NCBI GenBank assembly: GCA_034638255.1
Contig: JAWPGT010000004.1
Span: forward strand, 124,001 to 188,000
DNA: 64,000 nucleotides
Origin: Coprinus comatus
Lineage: Eukaryota > Basidiomycota > Agaricomycetes > Agaricales > Agaricaceae
Direction: 5' to 3'
A program made the translations under genes and the position numbers. Shown here one piece after another: positions 36,821 to 48,851 of this stretch; position 1 is the stretch's first letter; every line of letters starts with the position of its first letter. The notes below the pieces were generated by a model that was given only the letters and a program-made list of their open reading frames with translations, did no database searches and was not told the origin of the DNA.

Positions 36821-39031
36821 TCAATATTCTCCGCTCTTCTCCCAACCCAACCGTGCGCCCCAACACCTCCACATCCTATGAATAACTTCCAATTTTGCAT
36901 CTCTCCCGAGAACAGGGTCTTCTAAATCATCAAGGTCTTCCAAGAATCCTTCTCGAAGTCTGGAGTGTGACGGAAGGTAATCTGTTCCATATGAACGTAA
37001 TCGAGCTAGTGAAAGTAAAAGAAGCCCTGAAGGTAAATCCGCGACTTGCTGTTCATTAGCAGGTTGACCGATCAGCAGTCGTTCGATACGCCTAAAAAGT
37101 GAGAGGGTTGGGGTTAGTGTAATGCATCATAAAGGGGAAGAGCATTCTAGTTTATGTTTAGACATACCTCATAACGTCCCAAGCATTTCTTCTTCTATGA
37201 AGACCACCATATCGACCTTTCCATTTTCCACCGGTCCATACTCTGGCAAGAGCACCACCAGCTAGATAGACAATTGATAACGCAGGAGCAACACCGACAA
37301 ATGCGAAGGTTAGCTCTTGGGATTTGAGTAATCGATCAATTCCAGTCAAAGCTTGGTCAATATCAACCTGTTAAATGGACGCCATATCAGTAAAAATGAC
37401 ACAAGAAAATGTGAAAATGTTATGGCACGCATATATACCTTGGCTTTTTGCACTTGGATGAGTACATTTCTTAACAGAGTTCCAGCAACAGCACTTTTCA
37501 GTGGTCTGCGTATATCTTCTTCGTAAATTTGCATGACTGGTGTCATATCGCCTAGCCGAATTTGTTTCGAAAGGGCTGCAAGTTGCTCATTGTCATATTT
37601 GAGCTCGTCTCTTGCAAGTGAGAGTGTCATCCGTTCTAGACTCTTTAGATGTTTATGTCAATATAAAGCAAAAACAAAACTGGCACGCTAACTTACATCC
37701 AAGTCCGCCATAACACCCTCTCGCCTAACCAAAACACCTTGTTCATCTACAGAACCGCTTCGCACGGTTTTCAGGATATCCTGTAATGGCTCCAGCAACC
37801 ACCCTCGTACAAAGCCTCTCATAGTTTCTATTGCATCTTTGGCAACCTCTTCTAAGCTTGCACGAGAGTTATACAACGATTTGATAGCATATAAAGCAAT
37901 CGGAGGGAGCAAAACAAGCTTGGGCCACATCAAAACTAGAACCCTCGGCCGAAGTAATCCCTGTGTCTGAAGCATTTGCTTATGTTCTAAGGTTAAACGA
38001 GGTAGAGTTTTACTCGAAAAATGTTGCAGAATTCCTACGGGTGTAATTTGGAAGGTCTGGTTGTCAACATTGATCGTATTCTCTAGAACTTTGACAAATT
38101 GCTGAATTTGTTCCAAAAAATTATCTTCACCAGAATTTGCATTTTGGAGACTAAGAGTTTCGGATAGCGAGTTCCGCATGTGTGATAGTTTCCCAAGTAT
38201 TTCTGCCCTTTCGTTGCGAATTTTCTCCAGCTCACGACGGTTTAGTTTGCATTCTTGATGTGTGAGTGCAAGAGGGTAGGCAACAGAATTAATCAATAAG
38301 TGGAAGTAGTATGATATGAATCCGGTTATTTTGTCACTGGAAATATCGAAACCGGTTGAATATGTTGAAATATCGAAACCGGTTGAATATGTTGAAATAT
38401 TCGAAGAACTTCGAGAGAGATGGGGGAAAAGGGCAGTTGTGAGAGCGCTAGGTCGCAGAGAGGTAGAATGTCTCGGGAAAAGCTTCGCCAATGAAGAAGG
38501 TGTGAAGGTGGAAATTGTCAAGGATTGATTTCGGGATCGCACGGCTCTAAGTATTATTTCGAGGATATTGCAAATTCTGCTTGGGGTTGCTGAAGAAAAT
38601 ATAATGAGTAACATTAATTTTCAAGTACTTCCGCACTTACTTTGTAGCAAATACCACGCAGTGTTCAACTTGGAACGTTCAATTTCAGCCCACCACTCGG
38701 CCTCGGCTTCGACCTCGGTTGCTTGTGCAAGGTAAGCCTCCATGGTCTCAGCATACAGGCCCACGGCCACGCGGGATATAATCGCGTTTTTCAACGCGTC
38801 GTCTTCGATATCTACATCTGTTGGCAACAATCTTAAATCAATTCTTTGAAGAGAAGAAAGGGCATCCTGAATCTGGTTTCTCGTTAGAGGTTGAGAACGA
38901 GGAAGAGCGAGATAAGCATCGTGAAGAGCCTTTTTATTATCTGGGGGCGCATTAGGCGGGGTAGAAAAGGAGAGAGAAGGCGAGGCAGGAGACAAGGGTT
39001 GAGTGAAGTGATGGATGAAGTTGGAAGGCAT
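36821..39031 (-). CDS. NCA2: NCA2-like mitochondrial membrane protein (ATP synthase regulation)
   Basis: This is a homologue of yeast Nca2, a mitochondrial protein needed with Nca3 for balanced expression of the ATP synthase genes ATP6 and ATP8. The N-terminal region (MPSNFIHHFTQPLSPASPS) is polar. An internal Ser/Tyr/Thr-rich segment has a nine-residue tandem repeat (ISTYSTGFD twice). The conserved core includes RLTLEHKQMLQTQGLLRPR and VLMWPKLVLLPPIALYAIKS, both hydrophobic. It then runs GFVRGWLLEPLQDILKTVR, GDMTPVMQIYEEDIRRPLKS and LTFAFVGVAPALSIVYLAGG. The C-terminal block is LLLLSLARLRSYGTDYLP and EDLDDLEDPVLGRDAKLEVI, followed by HRMWRCWG; it ends at the TGA 36821-36823. About five introns are seen. 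Confidence 0.88.
38340..38400. repeat. 27-base in-frame tandem duplication inside NCA2
   Basis: Two identical 27-base units (38340-38366 and 38367-38393) are followed by the start of a third. Being a multiple of three, the repeat adds nine residues per unit (ISTYSTGFD) without breaking the NCA2 frame. Copy number could vary between strains. Confidence 0.9.
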
Positions 39032-39090
39032 AAATAAATAAAGTCACACCAATCAGATCACAAGCCTACTACATACTCTATACTAAACTA

Positions 39091-40314
39091 TCATACTCTG
39101 CAATTATCGAGATTGAAGACAAGGATGTCTTGAGCACCAACCCTCGTCAGTTCGTCCATCACAATAGCTATCTTCTTCTTCTCGACCATAGAACTGACCG
39201 CAACCCAACCCTCCTCCTCCAAAGCACTTATAGTGGGTGCTCGGCGTCCAGGCGTCACTTTCACTGCAGCGGCCAAGTTGTCGCGGTGTACGTTATATTC
39301 ACACACCACGTATTTGCCGGCCGCAATAACACCCGCAATACGTGTAGTGATCTGCTTGATGAGGTCGTCAAGGTGAGGGTGTTTAGGCGTTGTTGACTTG
39401 ATCAAGACGGCTTCTGTATCGAGAACAGTGTCGATAGCGTGCAGACCCGCTGCGCGCATGGTTTCTCCAGATTCTACATTCTCCTAGTAAGCTATCTAGA
39501 GCGGAATATATTAATAAGGACTTGCCTACTAGATCAACTATACAAGATGTGTAAGTACTATTCTGATCATGAAAAAAAAACTATCAGCAACTCACCAATA
39601 CCATCGGCCAAACCAAGAGCACAAGCAGCTTCTACGCTTCCTCCAACGTACTCAATCTTTGTCCTCTGATCCCCGACGAGTTGTAATTTATCATCGAGCT
39701 TCTTGAAGTAGTCCCCTGCAAGCACCTCGAAACTCGTAACAACACGCTTTCCTGCGAGCTGATCTGTTGTTTTGATTGGTCCAGACTCGGGAACCTGAAC
39801 TTGGAGAGCGCATTTTCCAAAACCTAGGCGGAGTTCCTCGGTAACAAAGTCTTGCATCTGTGATTCGAGGATAACATCATGACCAGTGATACCAAGGTCA
39901 ACATTACCCTTTCCAACGAACGAAGGGATATCTGCGGCAGGGAGGAAGACACTGGGGATTGATAACTTTAGATTCCCGATTTTCATGAGTCATATTCGCG
40001 ACCCACAGCGCAATATTATGGTTTTGAACAAGGCAGACATCAAGACGATTGGCTCTTCGGAACTGGATGTCGGCGCCTGAGTGATATGTAAGTTTTTTTG
40101 GACACTGAGTCGATTGGATAGATATACCTGTCAAAATGCTTAAGCACTTCTCATGGAGACGTCCTACATATGGCTAAGATTTATTGCCAGGTACTAGGCA
40201 AGAGAAAGCGCACCCTTTTTGGGGATAGCGAGGAGCAAACGTCCTTGGAGGGATTCTGCGTCTGGATAGGATTATGAGAGAGCTGCGGATGGCCAAGATA
40301 ATAAACTTACTCAT
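39091..40314 (-). CDS. HIS1: ATP phosphoribosyltransferase (first step of histidine synthesis)
   Basis: This enzyme joins ATP and PRPP to phosphoribosyl-ATP, the committed and feedback-inhibited step of histidine synthesis in the cytosol. The spliced N-terminus reads MNAESLQGRLLLAIPKKG, then RLHEKCLSILTGADIQFRRA. It continues LDVCLVQNHNIALVFLPAAD, FVGKGNVDLGITGHDVI, FGKCALQVQVPE, KRVVTSFEVLAGDYF and the PRPP-loop region EYVGGSVEAACALGLADGIV. After DLVESGETMRAAGL comes the C-terminal regulatory domain (VTPGRRAPTISALEEEGWVA), ending LVFNLDNCRV. The length suits the long HisG form. Two oddities stand out. The start codon lies in a coding exon of four bases (40311-40314). The intron 39474-39525 uses a GC donor. 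Both are needed to restore conserved residues. Confidence 0.93.
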
Positions 40315-40653
40315 CGATGTCGAAAGAAAAGTTAAATCGGCCAAGATAAGATGTGTTAGTGGCTGTGCCAGTTACCCATCACTTAACTTCTTTGCTTACC
40401 GCGAAACGACTCAAACGAGGCTGCATCATGTCATGCTATGTATATTGGCCACATGTCTTTTGTTTGATTCTCTCGAGTGTTCTATGGCTGCGGAAAGATA
40501 TATTTTTGAACACACCAATACCGCTTATGACCCTGTGTTCTTCGAAGTTAATCAGGGTGGCAAGAAGGTGTAGGAACTAGAAGATGCTATGGATACCCTC
40601 GGTCTGGCAACCATATAAACCCACCTACTGCGAAAACGTCTCTCCCAAGTCCC
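40315..40653. promoter_or_regulatory. Divergent promoter between HIS1 and the orphan-family gene
   Basis: This 339-base gap lies between two divergent starts. It includes TATAAA at 40614-40619 for the rightward gene. A TGAGTCG on the minus strand (CGACTCA near 40407) is one base off a Gcn4-type TGAGTCA site, which would make sense for HIS1 but is weak evidence. Confidence 0.4.
40614..40619 (+). promoter_or_regulatory. TATA box of orphan-family gene A
   Basis: TATAAA lies 40 bases before the ATG at 40654. Confidence 0.45.
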
Positions 40654-42086
40654 ATGTCTTCCTTACCCTCATCTAATTGGCGCCGGCAGTCTCTTCCATC
40701 TTACCGCAACAGGGAAAGCCCAGTCTCACCCCCTAGTAGCAAACCTTTCCTGTCTTATGTTATCCCTGAATATTCTCCCTCGTTGGAGGCCTCCCTCCCT
40801 CCAGATCGTCGCATCGACGAAGGTCTCAATGATGAACCCTGTGAAGGAGCTGAAGGTACCAACTCTCAACGACTCCGATCACGCCAGGATCAAGGATTGT
40901 CAGTATATTGGATCATATAATTGGACCAAAAAAGCAAACCCTACCATCATTGTACCAGGTGTGTGGCACTTGCTGTTCATGTCGCAATAACTCTTGATTG
41001 ATTAAAAAAAAATTAGGCTCTCCTCCCGAATGGCTGAACAGAGCAATGCCTTACACGGTCCAGCCCGACATGGGCTTTCAATACACCGACCAGAATAACT
41101 ACAGGATACCCTCTTCCAATCTTCTACCCTTGGTTGTCGCGGTTAATAAAAAGTACAAAGATGGCGGGCTCGACCCATTCCCTTGGGGAACCGTGGACAT
41201 TGTTAGCGACAGAAATGGGCTCCGAAAATTGTTAAGATGGATCGGCGGTGGAACAGGCGGTGGACCAGTCAAAGAATTCCGCATTGACACCCAACTCGCT
41301 GGAAAGAAAACGGTATTACTTAACCGATGGGAGAAAAGAACTCGCGAGCAGTCTTCTGGACGAACTTATGGTTTCCGATACGAGAAAGCCTCTACCACCC
41401 CTGCACCTGGTTGTGTAGAGAGCGCTGGGCACCATCGTATCATCACATATGTGAGTCGATTGTTTGATCTCATTTAACGAAAGAAACTTACAGATGCCTA
41501 GGATTTTAGCGGCCTTAAAATGGTTGTTCGCTATGAAGTTGATGCTTGCATGCCTCAAACACGTAGATTAAGAAAGAGTGCCCCGGATTTGGACGGACTT
41601 GCAGAAGCTATGGGGAGTATGAACCTGGCGAGCACCACTGCCGCTCCGTTCAGTTCCAGTACTATGCCCGCCCTGGCTATCATCAATGGCGGAAACGAGG
41701 TTGATCAAGCTGCTACTATTGAGATAACCACATGTGCGGAGTTCAGAAAAGAATCCTTCGATTGGAAAGAAGCATATCCACAACTCTTTCTTTCACAAAC
41801 CAGTCACCACTTCATGGCATTTCATCAACGTGGCCGATTCGTTACCCTGGAGAAACGCAAACTCTCATCCCCTCAATTGGAGGCTGTACGAGAGGAAATG
41901 TTACCAACGTTCAAGAAATTGCGCAAGATACTGAAGGTAATTCAAGAAATTGTCATCAAACACGGGAGTAATGGGAGGCTTAGTTTGATTTGCTCTGATG
42001 GGAAATTAACAGTATATAAACGAAAAAGTCAAACAAGCTGCCTCCCCGACGAAGCCATGTCGTGCTTCGAATTGGAGCGGCTTTGA
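40654..42086 (+). CDS. Basidiomycete orphan-family protein, paralogue A
   Basis: This protein belongs to a family of unknown function that I know only from basidiomycetes. After a variable N-tail (MSSLPSSNWRRQSLPSYRNR), the conserved part runs DCQYIGSYNWTKKANPTIIV, PGSPPEWLNRAMPYTV, WGTVDIVSDRNGLRKLLRWI, FRIDTQLAGKKTVLLNRWEK, AGHHRIITYDFSGLKMVVRY, EVDACMP, then FDWKEAYPQLFLSQTSHHF and a Lys-rich helix. Three introns fit: about 40761-40806 with a weak GTTATC donor, 40961-41016, and 41452-41492. There is no signal peptide, membrane segment or known catalytic motif. Homologues have, as I recall, been labelled geranylgeranyl pyrophosphate synthase in databases, but no DDxxD motif is present. The second copy lies at 54145-55422. 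Confidence 0.8.
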
Positions 42087-42908
42087 AGACATTTTTTGTG
42101 ATCATCTCGTTCGGCAGTGGTGCAGGTTGTTCTCGTTGATACGGTCGCTTGGCCTTGTGATAGTCTATGTTAGTCCCAGCAACATGCTGGCTATGTAACT
42201 TTTTACCGTCTGATTTGGACCACCTTTCAAGTCAGACAGTCCGCGACAAAGCTCACAAACTCTTGTTGGTTTCCAAGGTCATACATGACCTGAATACCCT
42301 AATTGATGTATGATATTTTCTAACTCAGTCTCTTAGTACTGATAAGAGCTTTCTTGGAAGTTAATTCCATCCAAGGTGACATAAACCAAAATTCTGGTGC
42401 TTCGATTGATCATGATAAAGGATTCTACGGTGTATATTAGTAAATAAGTTCAGGTCTCTTTAAACACGCCATATACACGTGTGTGTCGATTGGCTAAGGT
42501 CAGATCAGTACTGAGTCTCTGGGGGAACAAGACATTCCTAATCTCATTCAGTACTTTATAGATTCCTTTCCCGCTGTTTCGTAATTTCGGAATACTATGG
42601 TCCATTATGCGCTTAACAATATTGAAAATAACTACTAAATAGGTTACAGGGTATGAAAGATATTGATATTGACCTTCATCTCTCGATTGAATCATTGATG
42701 GCTTCCTTGGACATGGACCCCACAAAGACATTATAGCATATAACTAGATATAACCATCAAATCTATTATCTCCATCCTTTATAGCATCTGCTACTGATCG
42801 ACGGTACTTTAGGGTTCCTAGGGTCTAAAACCCTCTGTAAATCGACTGTTCATTCACTGTCACACTGTCTTCGTCTGAACATACGAAGCCTTCATTCAGA
42901 TCTCCATT
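42087..42908. other. Intergenic region before the second F-box gene
   Basis: These 822 bases have no supported gene. They hold the 3' flank of paralogue A and the promoter of the F-box gene. Confidence 0.5.
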
Positions 42909-44253
42909 ATGAACACCGACCAAGAATCTATAGTACCTCAAGAACTTGTGGATCTCACAATCGGTTTTCTGTGGAATGAGCCAAAGACACTGGCAGTGGC
43001 ATCACTCGTTTCTTCCAGTTGGGCCAGTACATGCCAAAGAGTACTGTTTAGTCGTATCCTTTTGCATTATTGCGACTGTGGTGGTGAACGCAGCGACGCG
43101 CTTTACGAAGCCCTCCTCTTAAATCCATCGCTTGCTGCACTAATTCGTCAGCTTACGGTTTATGAAGGCATAATCCCTTGTCCTAAACTCGGAAAGAAGC
43201 CATGCTTTGCGCTTTCTCCATCCTTTCCCAAACTTCTCAAACTCATTCATCACTTACAGTACTTCGAGTTCCGTGGGTTCGGTTTAACCAACTGGAACGA
43301 ATACTATGCAGAAGTCCAAGATGCTGTTGTATCCGTAGTCAGCTCTCTTGACTTGACACATTTAATTCTCGACTCCTGGAATATGGTTCCAAGTCCAACG
43401 GCACTTTCAACCATACTTAACGCCTCGGGGAAGCAGTTAAAGAATCTGGAACTCATTGATATAGCTACGCCACTGATACGCACGGATTTCGCTTCACTTT
43501 TCCACCCGGATGCACGACCAGAGGCACCAGTACCAATATCTAAGCGACGGCGCTTAGATTCTCTTCTAATCACAGATGGGACAAACTGTTTAGTTCCATT
43601 CTTTTCACGATGGTTCTCATTACACTCTCACTCGCTCTCTACATTGTACCTCACGTGCTCAAAAAACTCTGGTAGTATCTCGACGCTTCTGAAAGCGTTA
43701 GGCGAGAATTTGGAGTGCCTTAATTTCGAGGTTGCTATCACAAGTGAGTAATTGTAACTATTATTATCCTTTCTTCCTTACTTTTCTGATCATATGTGCA
43801 TGTCGCCTAGGCCACGATGATAGGCCTCCCAACCTCGAGTATAACACCAACTTACGGACTCTCCATCTTCAAATCACCGAATACTCGTTCGCGGCAACAC
43901 AAGTCAACATGTCATTGCCATATATTGTCAATATGTTATCAAGTTTACGGAGCTACCGTCATCTTGAAGAGGTCTTTATGCACTTCGATATTGACACCGA
44001 CCGACTCAGACAAGCAGGAGAAGAGGATGGAGTCTTTTGGGATCAACTCGACTCGATTTTGTACCCTAGGAACTACAAGTTTCTACATAGGGTGCAAATT
44101 GGCATCCGGTTTAATTGTATGAAGGGAGTTGAATATATACAAGAGGCCCAAGAACATGCCGGAAACCTTCATAGAGCAACAATTCTATCGCTCTACTCAG
44201 ATATAAGTATAGACTGTTCTATTGGTCGTTGTAGCAATAGCGCCCTTGTTTAA
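42909..44253 (+). CDS. F-box-like protein
   Basis: This is a probable F-box protein of the expanded Agaricomycete type. The N-terminus VPQELVDLTIGFLWNEPKTL, followed by ASLVSSSWASTCQRVLFSRI, matches the F-box fold and its usual lead into a leucine-rich region. Repeating Leu-rich segments follow: SLDLTHLILDSWNMV, GKQLKNLELIDIATPL and HSLSTLYLTCSKNSG. Residues PISKRRRLDSLLI contain a small basic cluster. One intron (about 43744-43810) joins LNFEVAITS to a second exon with NLRTLHLQITEYSF and LRSYRHLEEVFMHFDID. It ends SNSALV at the TAA 44251-44253. It is not closely similar to the other F-box gene at 27613-29353. The ubiquitin-ligase role is inferred. Confidence 0.78.
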
Positions 44254-47200
44254 TCAAAGGCGAGTGTTCCCCGCTATGCGATCATTTCGCATCTTACATA
44301 CTTACTATTGAATATTTTAGAAATGCTTATGTGCGTCGGGTGGTTATGCTCGAGGGGAAGTTCGGAATCAATACCCCACATTTTCGATTCCCTCCCCATG
44401 TCCGACACAATAGATAGTATACGGAAATGCATCGGTCGGTTTCAAATACCCAGAAATAGTTGTTGTTGTGGAGTCTTGTGGTCACATTTACTTATCACCT
44501 ACACTATCCTCTGATTCCCTCGCACTTACTGTTACATACTTGATTCGCTTGATTCATGTCAGATGGCCGTTTGTAGGGAGCAAGTATATTACTGCTGAGA
44601 ACCGCGCGAAGACCGCTGACGTGCCCGTGCCGCTCCAATTAAAGCATGAAATTGGGGGGAATTTAAAAAGTACCGAAACTTATTTAATTGTATTGGATAT
44701 CATTCGTCCAAATATGGTAACTGTATAACCTTTTTTGCGACAACAACGATGGCTTCTTGTATCTCGAGTCTTCGGCCAACTAATTCAAGTCTGGTTCGGA
44801 TTAACTCCCATATGACATGTTTCACTTATAAGTAACCCATGATCTACGAGCTAGTGAAGCCCACGAGGAGACATGTAAAGCATTTGACTTGGATATCCAA
44901 GGAATTTCCGAGCTAAACTTCAAAGACCGATCACGGTGGATTTCGATTCCTCGAGAAATGAAGGGAAGTAAGTATAAATATGCGCTATCTGAACTGGCTA
45001 TAGGAGAGAGCAGATACTTATGGACAAAATCCTGGTTGTTGAGATAAATAAAAGCCATTAGTTACCCATCAACCATCAACTGCCAACTGATGCGTCGTTG
45101 AATGCGTGATATTTAGTTTATATTCAAGGAACTACTCCAGAAAGCGGGATTAATAAATAAATAAAGACTTCGTCGCACTATTACCGTTGGTAGCTATTCG
45201 TAACAGCTTCCGTACTGGCCGGGAAATTAGAAAGCTACCACAACTAGATGAATATTAGCTTCTTAGATGGCCATACATATATCAAAACGAACCTGTAATT
45301 CAAACCGCCACAAGGATTACAGTTTAATCTCCACCACCAGATAAAAGTCCGATTATCGCATAGTAGATAATAGTGTAATCCAAACGCAATTTTCTCAGGC
45401 AGAAACGACATCTGCCACCGGTCCGTTCTTTTGAGACTCCAACAATGATGATCTACGATGTGTTTTTTAATCCCTAGCCAGTGGCGAGACTTTGTTATCT
45501 ATGTCACTAGTCAAATAGGGCACACGGATCTTCGTCGGTAGAAAGGTATTGACGGGCTGTTCGGAATCCAATTCTTTTTGATATTTAGATATCGAATGTA
45601 GTACCACCTGAAGGGATACCATGATCATGGTAATTAGAACATCTTGTCAGAAGTATGCGCCTGCTTAATATGTGGTGTCTATATTCATTGAAACGCAGAT
45701 GTACGCGATGTAACCGTCTTGTTAAATGTTCCATAAAGTGATACTCCGCGGTTGATTCTTCTTCATTCTTGCGGAAAATCCCAAACATCAATTACATACA
45801 ACTACTGGCAGATTGAAATAATCCTATAAACGTAACTTGATATGTATTCGGACCGGTCAAGAAATCCTAGTAACCTCTCCTTATCTCAAACCAGATTCAT
45901 CTGAACTTAGAAGTAAAACGAGAACAAGAGATAATTCTGATTTGGGATGTGTGGGATGCTAGGGCTCTTCACCACGGTTTCCGAGCTTCAACTTCCCTAC
46001 TTCCTGTGAAAAACTCCGGGTTGCATAACTCCATGCTTGTCCATGAAATCCCTGATGATCCATCTATATGGGTATCTGGGAACGTGGTCGCAAAACCTCT
46101 CTTAATCATCACACACACCAGAGGGAAGGTCACCGAACCTAGTTCTATTATTTACTAAGGGCCTGTCATGACGGTTCCCAAGTCATATTATACTACGCTC
46201 GGCGAAATTAAGACAAGAAGACCTCGGCAAGAGGTATGTTACAGTTCAAGGCAATAGAGAGGTATTATGGTTCATACCGTTACTTAAAAACTACTTCAAC
46301 CACACAATCAAAAGATGACACAATGTATGGTCACCTCGGAGAAACCACGGAGGGATTGAAACGGTAATTCAAGTGACCGGTTAAGAGTGTGTTCCAGCAG
46401 GTTTCCAGCGCACCCAGTGGAATGGGTCTCACGGGCTTCTCCACGCGTTTTCCAAAGGATTCTAGTGGCTCAAGCTAAGGAGGTTCATGCCCTCGCGAAA
46501 ATCTCGCAGAAATACTACTTAAAAGTAATCGATCTATTTTTGAAATGACCTACCTGGGTATTACCACCTACAATTGAGTACATAGATGCGTATATCACCG
46601 GTGTGTTGATGGCCCGCAAATTTACATGACATTGGTTACTGAACGTGTACGTATGTTACCTGACAAAGATGGAAAATATTCCTATTCGGATTTAAAGTTA
46701 TATAATTAAGTGTATTGTATCGCCTGCATTCCGAACACCTATACCACTGTCCTCATTTTTCTGTACATATCATTAATGGGACCGCTTTAAATCCGTATAT
46801 TAAGGACATCTAACGATCGGTATGTCAAGTAGACTACAACCCTGAGTGCTCGTACTGAGGGGGCCAGGTGCAAAGTTCCGTGAGAAGCGCCAACCGTTTG
46901 ATGATCAACGCGAAGGCCAGAAGGTAAGTGTTATACAACGCTGCCATATGTAACGAGTACCCCAAAAATCGCCCAGTGGAAAATATGTAGGCTATAGCGT
47001 GGCTGTGGCATTTGATCCTCAGTGATGGACAAATTTGCCCAAGAAGAGTTGAAGAGAAGAGTGCAAAAAAAAAGCGTCAGAGAGAAGTAGCCTAAGTTAA
47101 TTGAGCTTCTTGAAGAGATAGCTCTTTAAAAAGAAGCTTTCACACCCTCGTTCTACTTCCGTAGTATGTGCACCTTGGGAAAGCAGGTGGCGAGAAAGGT

Positions 47201-47973
47201 ATTTCATGTGGGAAATGAAGATAGTAATAGTAATCACATTTGTCATCTAGAATGCCTGGGTTAAGAGGGTCAATTCCAATAGTTCAAAAAAAAATAAACG
47301 GAACGGGTTCAGAAGGAAGGCAACGGAAAGATCCACATGAGGTTATGCGCTCTCGGACAACAGAGTTAAACTCCTTATACATCCGGATTGGTTTCATCGT
47401 GTAGAGGATGCAACAATGAGAATGTGTACTCACCATTCACAGATATCATGGAAAACCCCACGAGGCAAAAGTACAAGGAAGAAGAGAGAGGGAGCTTTTC
47501 TTTTTTGTGATAATCAAGAGATCACGTGTATACGTGACTTTGTTGTCACGTTTAAGAATTAAGAAGTGTACTCATGTACTTGAGAAATTACTGCAGAATG
47601 TTGTTATTGTCCCTATGATACGCATGCTTTCGTGAAAGAAAAAGTACTAAGAGTCAAATAAAGAACGGTGAATATCGCCACCCTACTTGTAACCCTTGAA
47701 GATCACTGTTGTATGACTTCGACAAAAGAAGGAGAAAGGGGTATCTATCCGTTGTCCAAAAAGGAGTCATCCTAGTGGTTATGCGATATCAAGGAATTAT
47801 TTGAAAGCAAGGAAAAACAGACAATAAGTTGGATACAATAAAAGAAAGGGCAGAAGGTCCAAGAAATGATCATGGAGTGGTGGTTTGCAACGAATTACAC
47901 GAAACGATGCAGTGAAAGATATAGCAAAAGTGATAACAATAATTCACCACGACCAACCACAGATATTCCACAT
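44254..47973. other. Gene-poor block of 3.7 kb
   Basis: No supported gene is present. Some plus-strand stretches look weakly coding, notably 44830-45047, which starts VTHDLRASEAHEETCKAFDL, stays open for about 70 codons and ends at a TAA. Shorter open pieces occur near 44316-44415 and 44563-44720. They do not splice into a recognisable protein, so they may be remnants of a decayed gene. From about 47040 to 47800 the plus strand is purine-rich. I found no terminal inverted repeats, transposase or reverse-transcriptase motifs. Confidence 0.5.
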
Positions 47974-48851
47974 CTACAACGCCAGTGATGCCAAGGCCAG
48001 GATAAATGCGCCTGAGGTAGCGGTCATACCAGCTGACCAGCCGTGGCTCACCGCACTTGACTCTGATCTCCTCTGCAATGTTGGATCGGCAGTCTCGGGT
48101 GTTGTAACATTCCTCAGCAACTGGGTAGGGTGCATGTTGGGGTCTACTGAAACTTGAAACATGGGAGCCAGAGGAGCACCGTCGTATTGGAATAAATGGA
48201 GCTTGTAGCCCTGCGATGGGTCGACGAAGATTTGCCATCGTGTGTACATCTCCTGAGTAATCATGTAATTCTCGATGAAGTTTTCCGAAACAGCAGCGCA
48301 TGGGTCTTGGACTTGCTGGTATCCGTCGGCAAGCGGGAAGAGTGTCATCGAGCCATTAGGGTTGAGTGTATAGGACCCATGCGACCAACCAATAACACCA
48401 GTGATACACTGTGGTTCCGAACCTAAAAGGTGCGATCGTAAGCTTGCATAAATGCATGTGTTTGTCACAACTAACCGTTGCTATTAAACCGGTAACGTGC
48501 AGCCTCGTAATGTGTGTCGGTGCTATAAGTTGGTACCGATTAGTACATACCACTTGTTTCAATAAAGCTAGGACCTCACAATGAATAAGATATACCAGTT
48601 GTTTTGGGATAGTTGAAAGTCATGTTCCTAGGATTGGAAAAGTCCTATAGGTCGGAGAGGAGTTCAATTAAGACTCTGATTGTGTAATTGTTCTCAAAGC
48701 TCATACTCACAGGACCAGTGACCACATTCCTGCTTCCCGAACTCCATGTTCCAACGAGCACGGTGGCTGCTTGCTGCATTGGTAATTGAGAGTATACTGC
48801 TGGTGCAAACGAGGCCAGTACAAGGCCAATGAGGGGTGAAATGAGCTGCAT
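47974..48851 (-). CDS. ROT1: ROT1-like ER chaperone for cell-wall glucan synthesis
   Basis: This is a homologue of yeast Rot1, an essential ER chaperone needed for beta-1,6-glucan synthesis, cell-wall assembly and protein folding. A signal peptide (MQLISPLIGLVLASFAPAVY) precedes the domain. The family pattern follows: VLVGTWSSGSRNVVTGP, DFSNPRNMTFNYPKTTG, HYEAARYRFNSNGSEPQCIT, VIGWSHGSYTLNPNGSMTLF, YQQVQDPCAAVSENFIENY, TRWQIFVDPSQGYKLHLFQY and APMFQVSVDPNMHPTQLL. The C-terminus has a Ser-rich stretch and a hydrophobic end (FILALASLAL), which fits a membrane anchor or a lipid-anchor signal. Three introns are seen. The stop is at 47974. Confidence 0.9.

Noticed and set aside
40654..42086. Geranylgeranyl pyrophosphate synthase, a name I recall on some homologues of this family
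   Set aside because: Neither paralogue has the Asp-rich DDxxD motifs or the helical pattern of prenyl synthases, so the name looks like a propagated database error.
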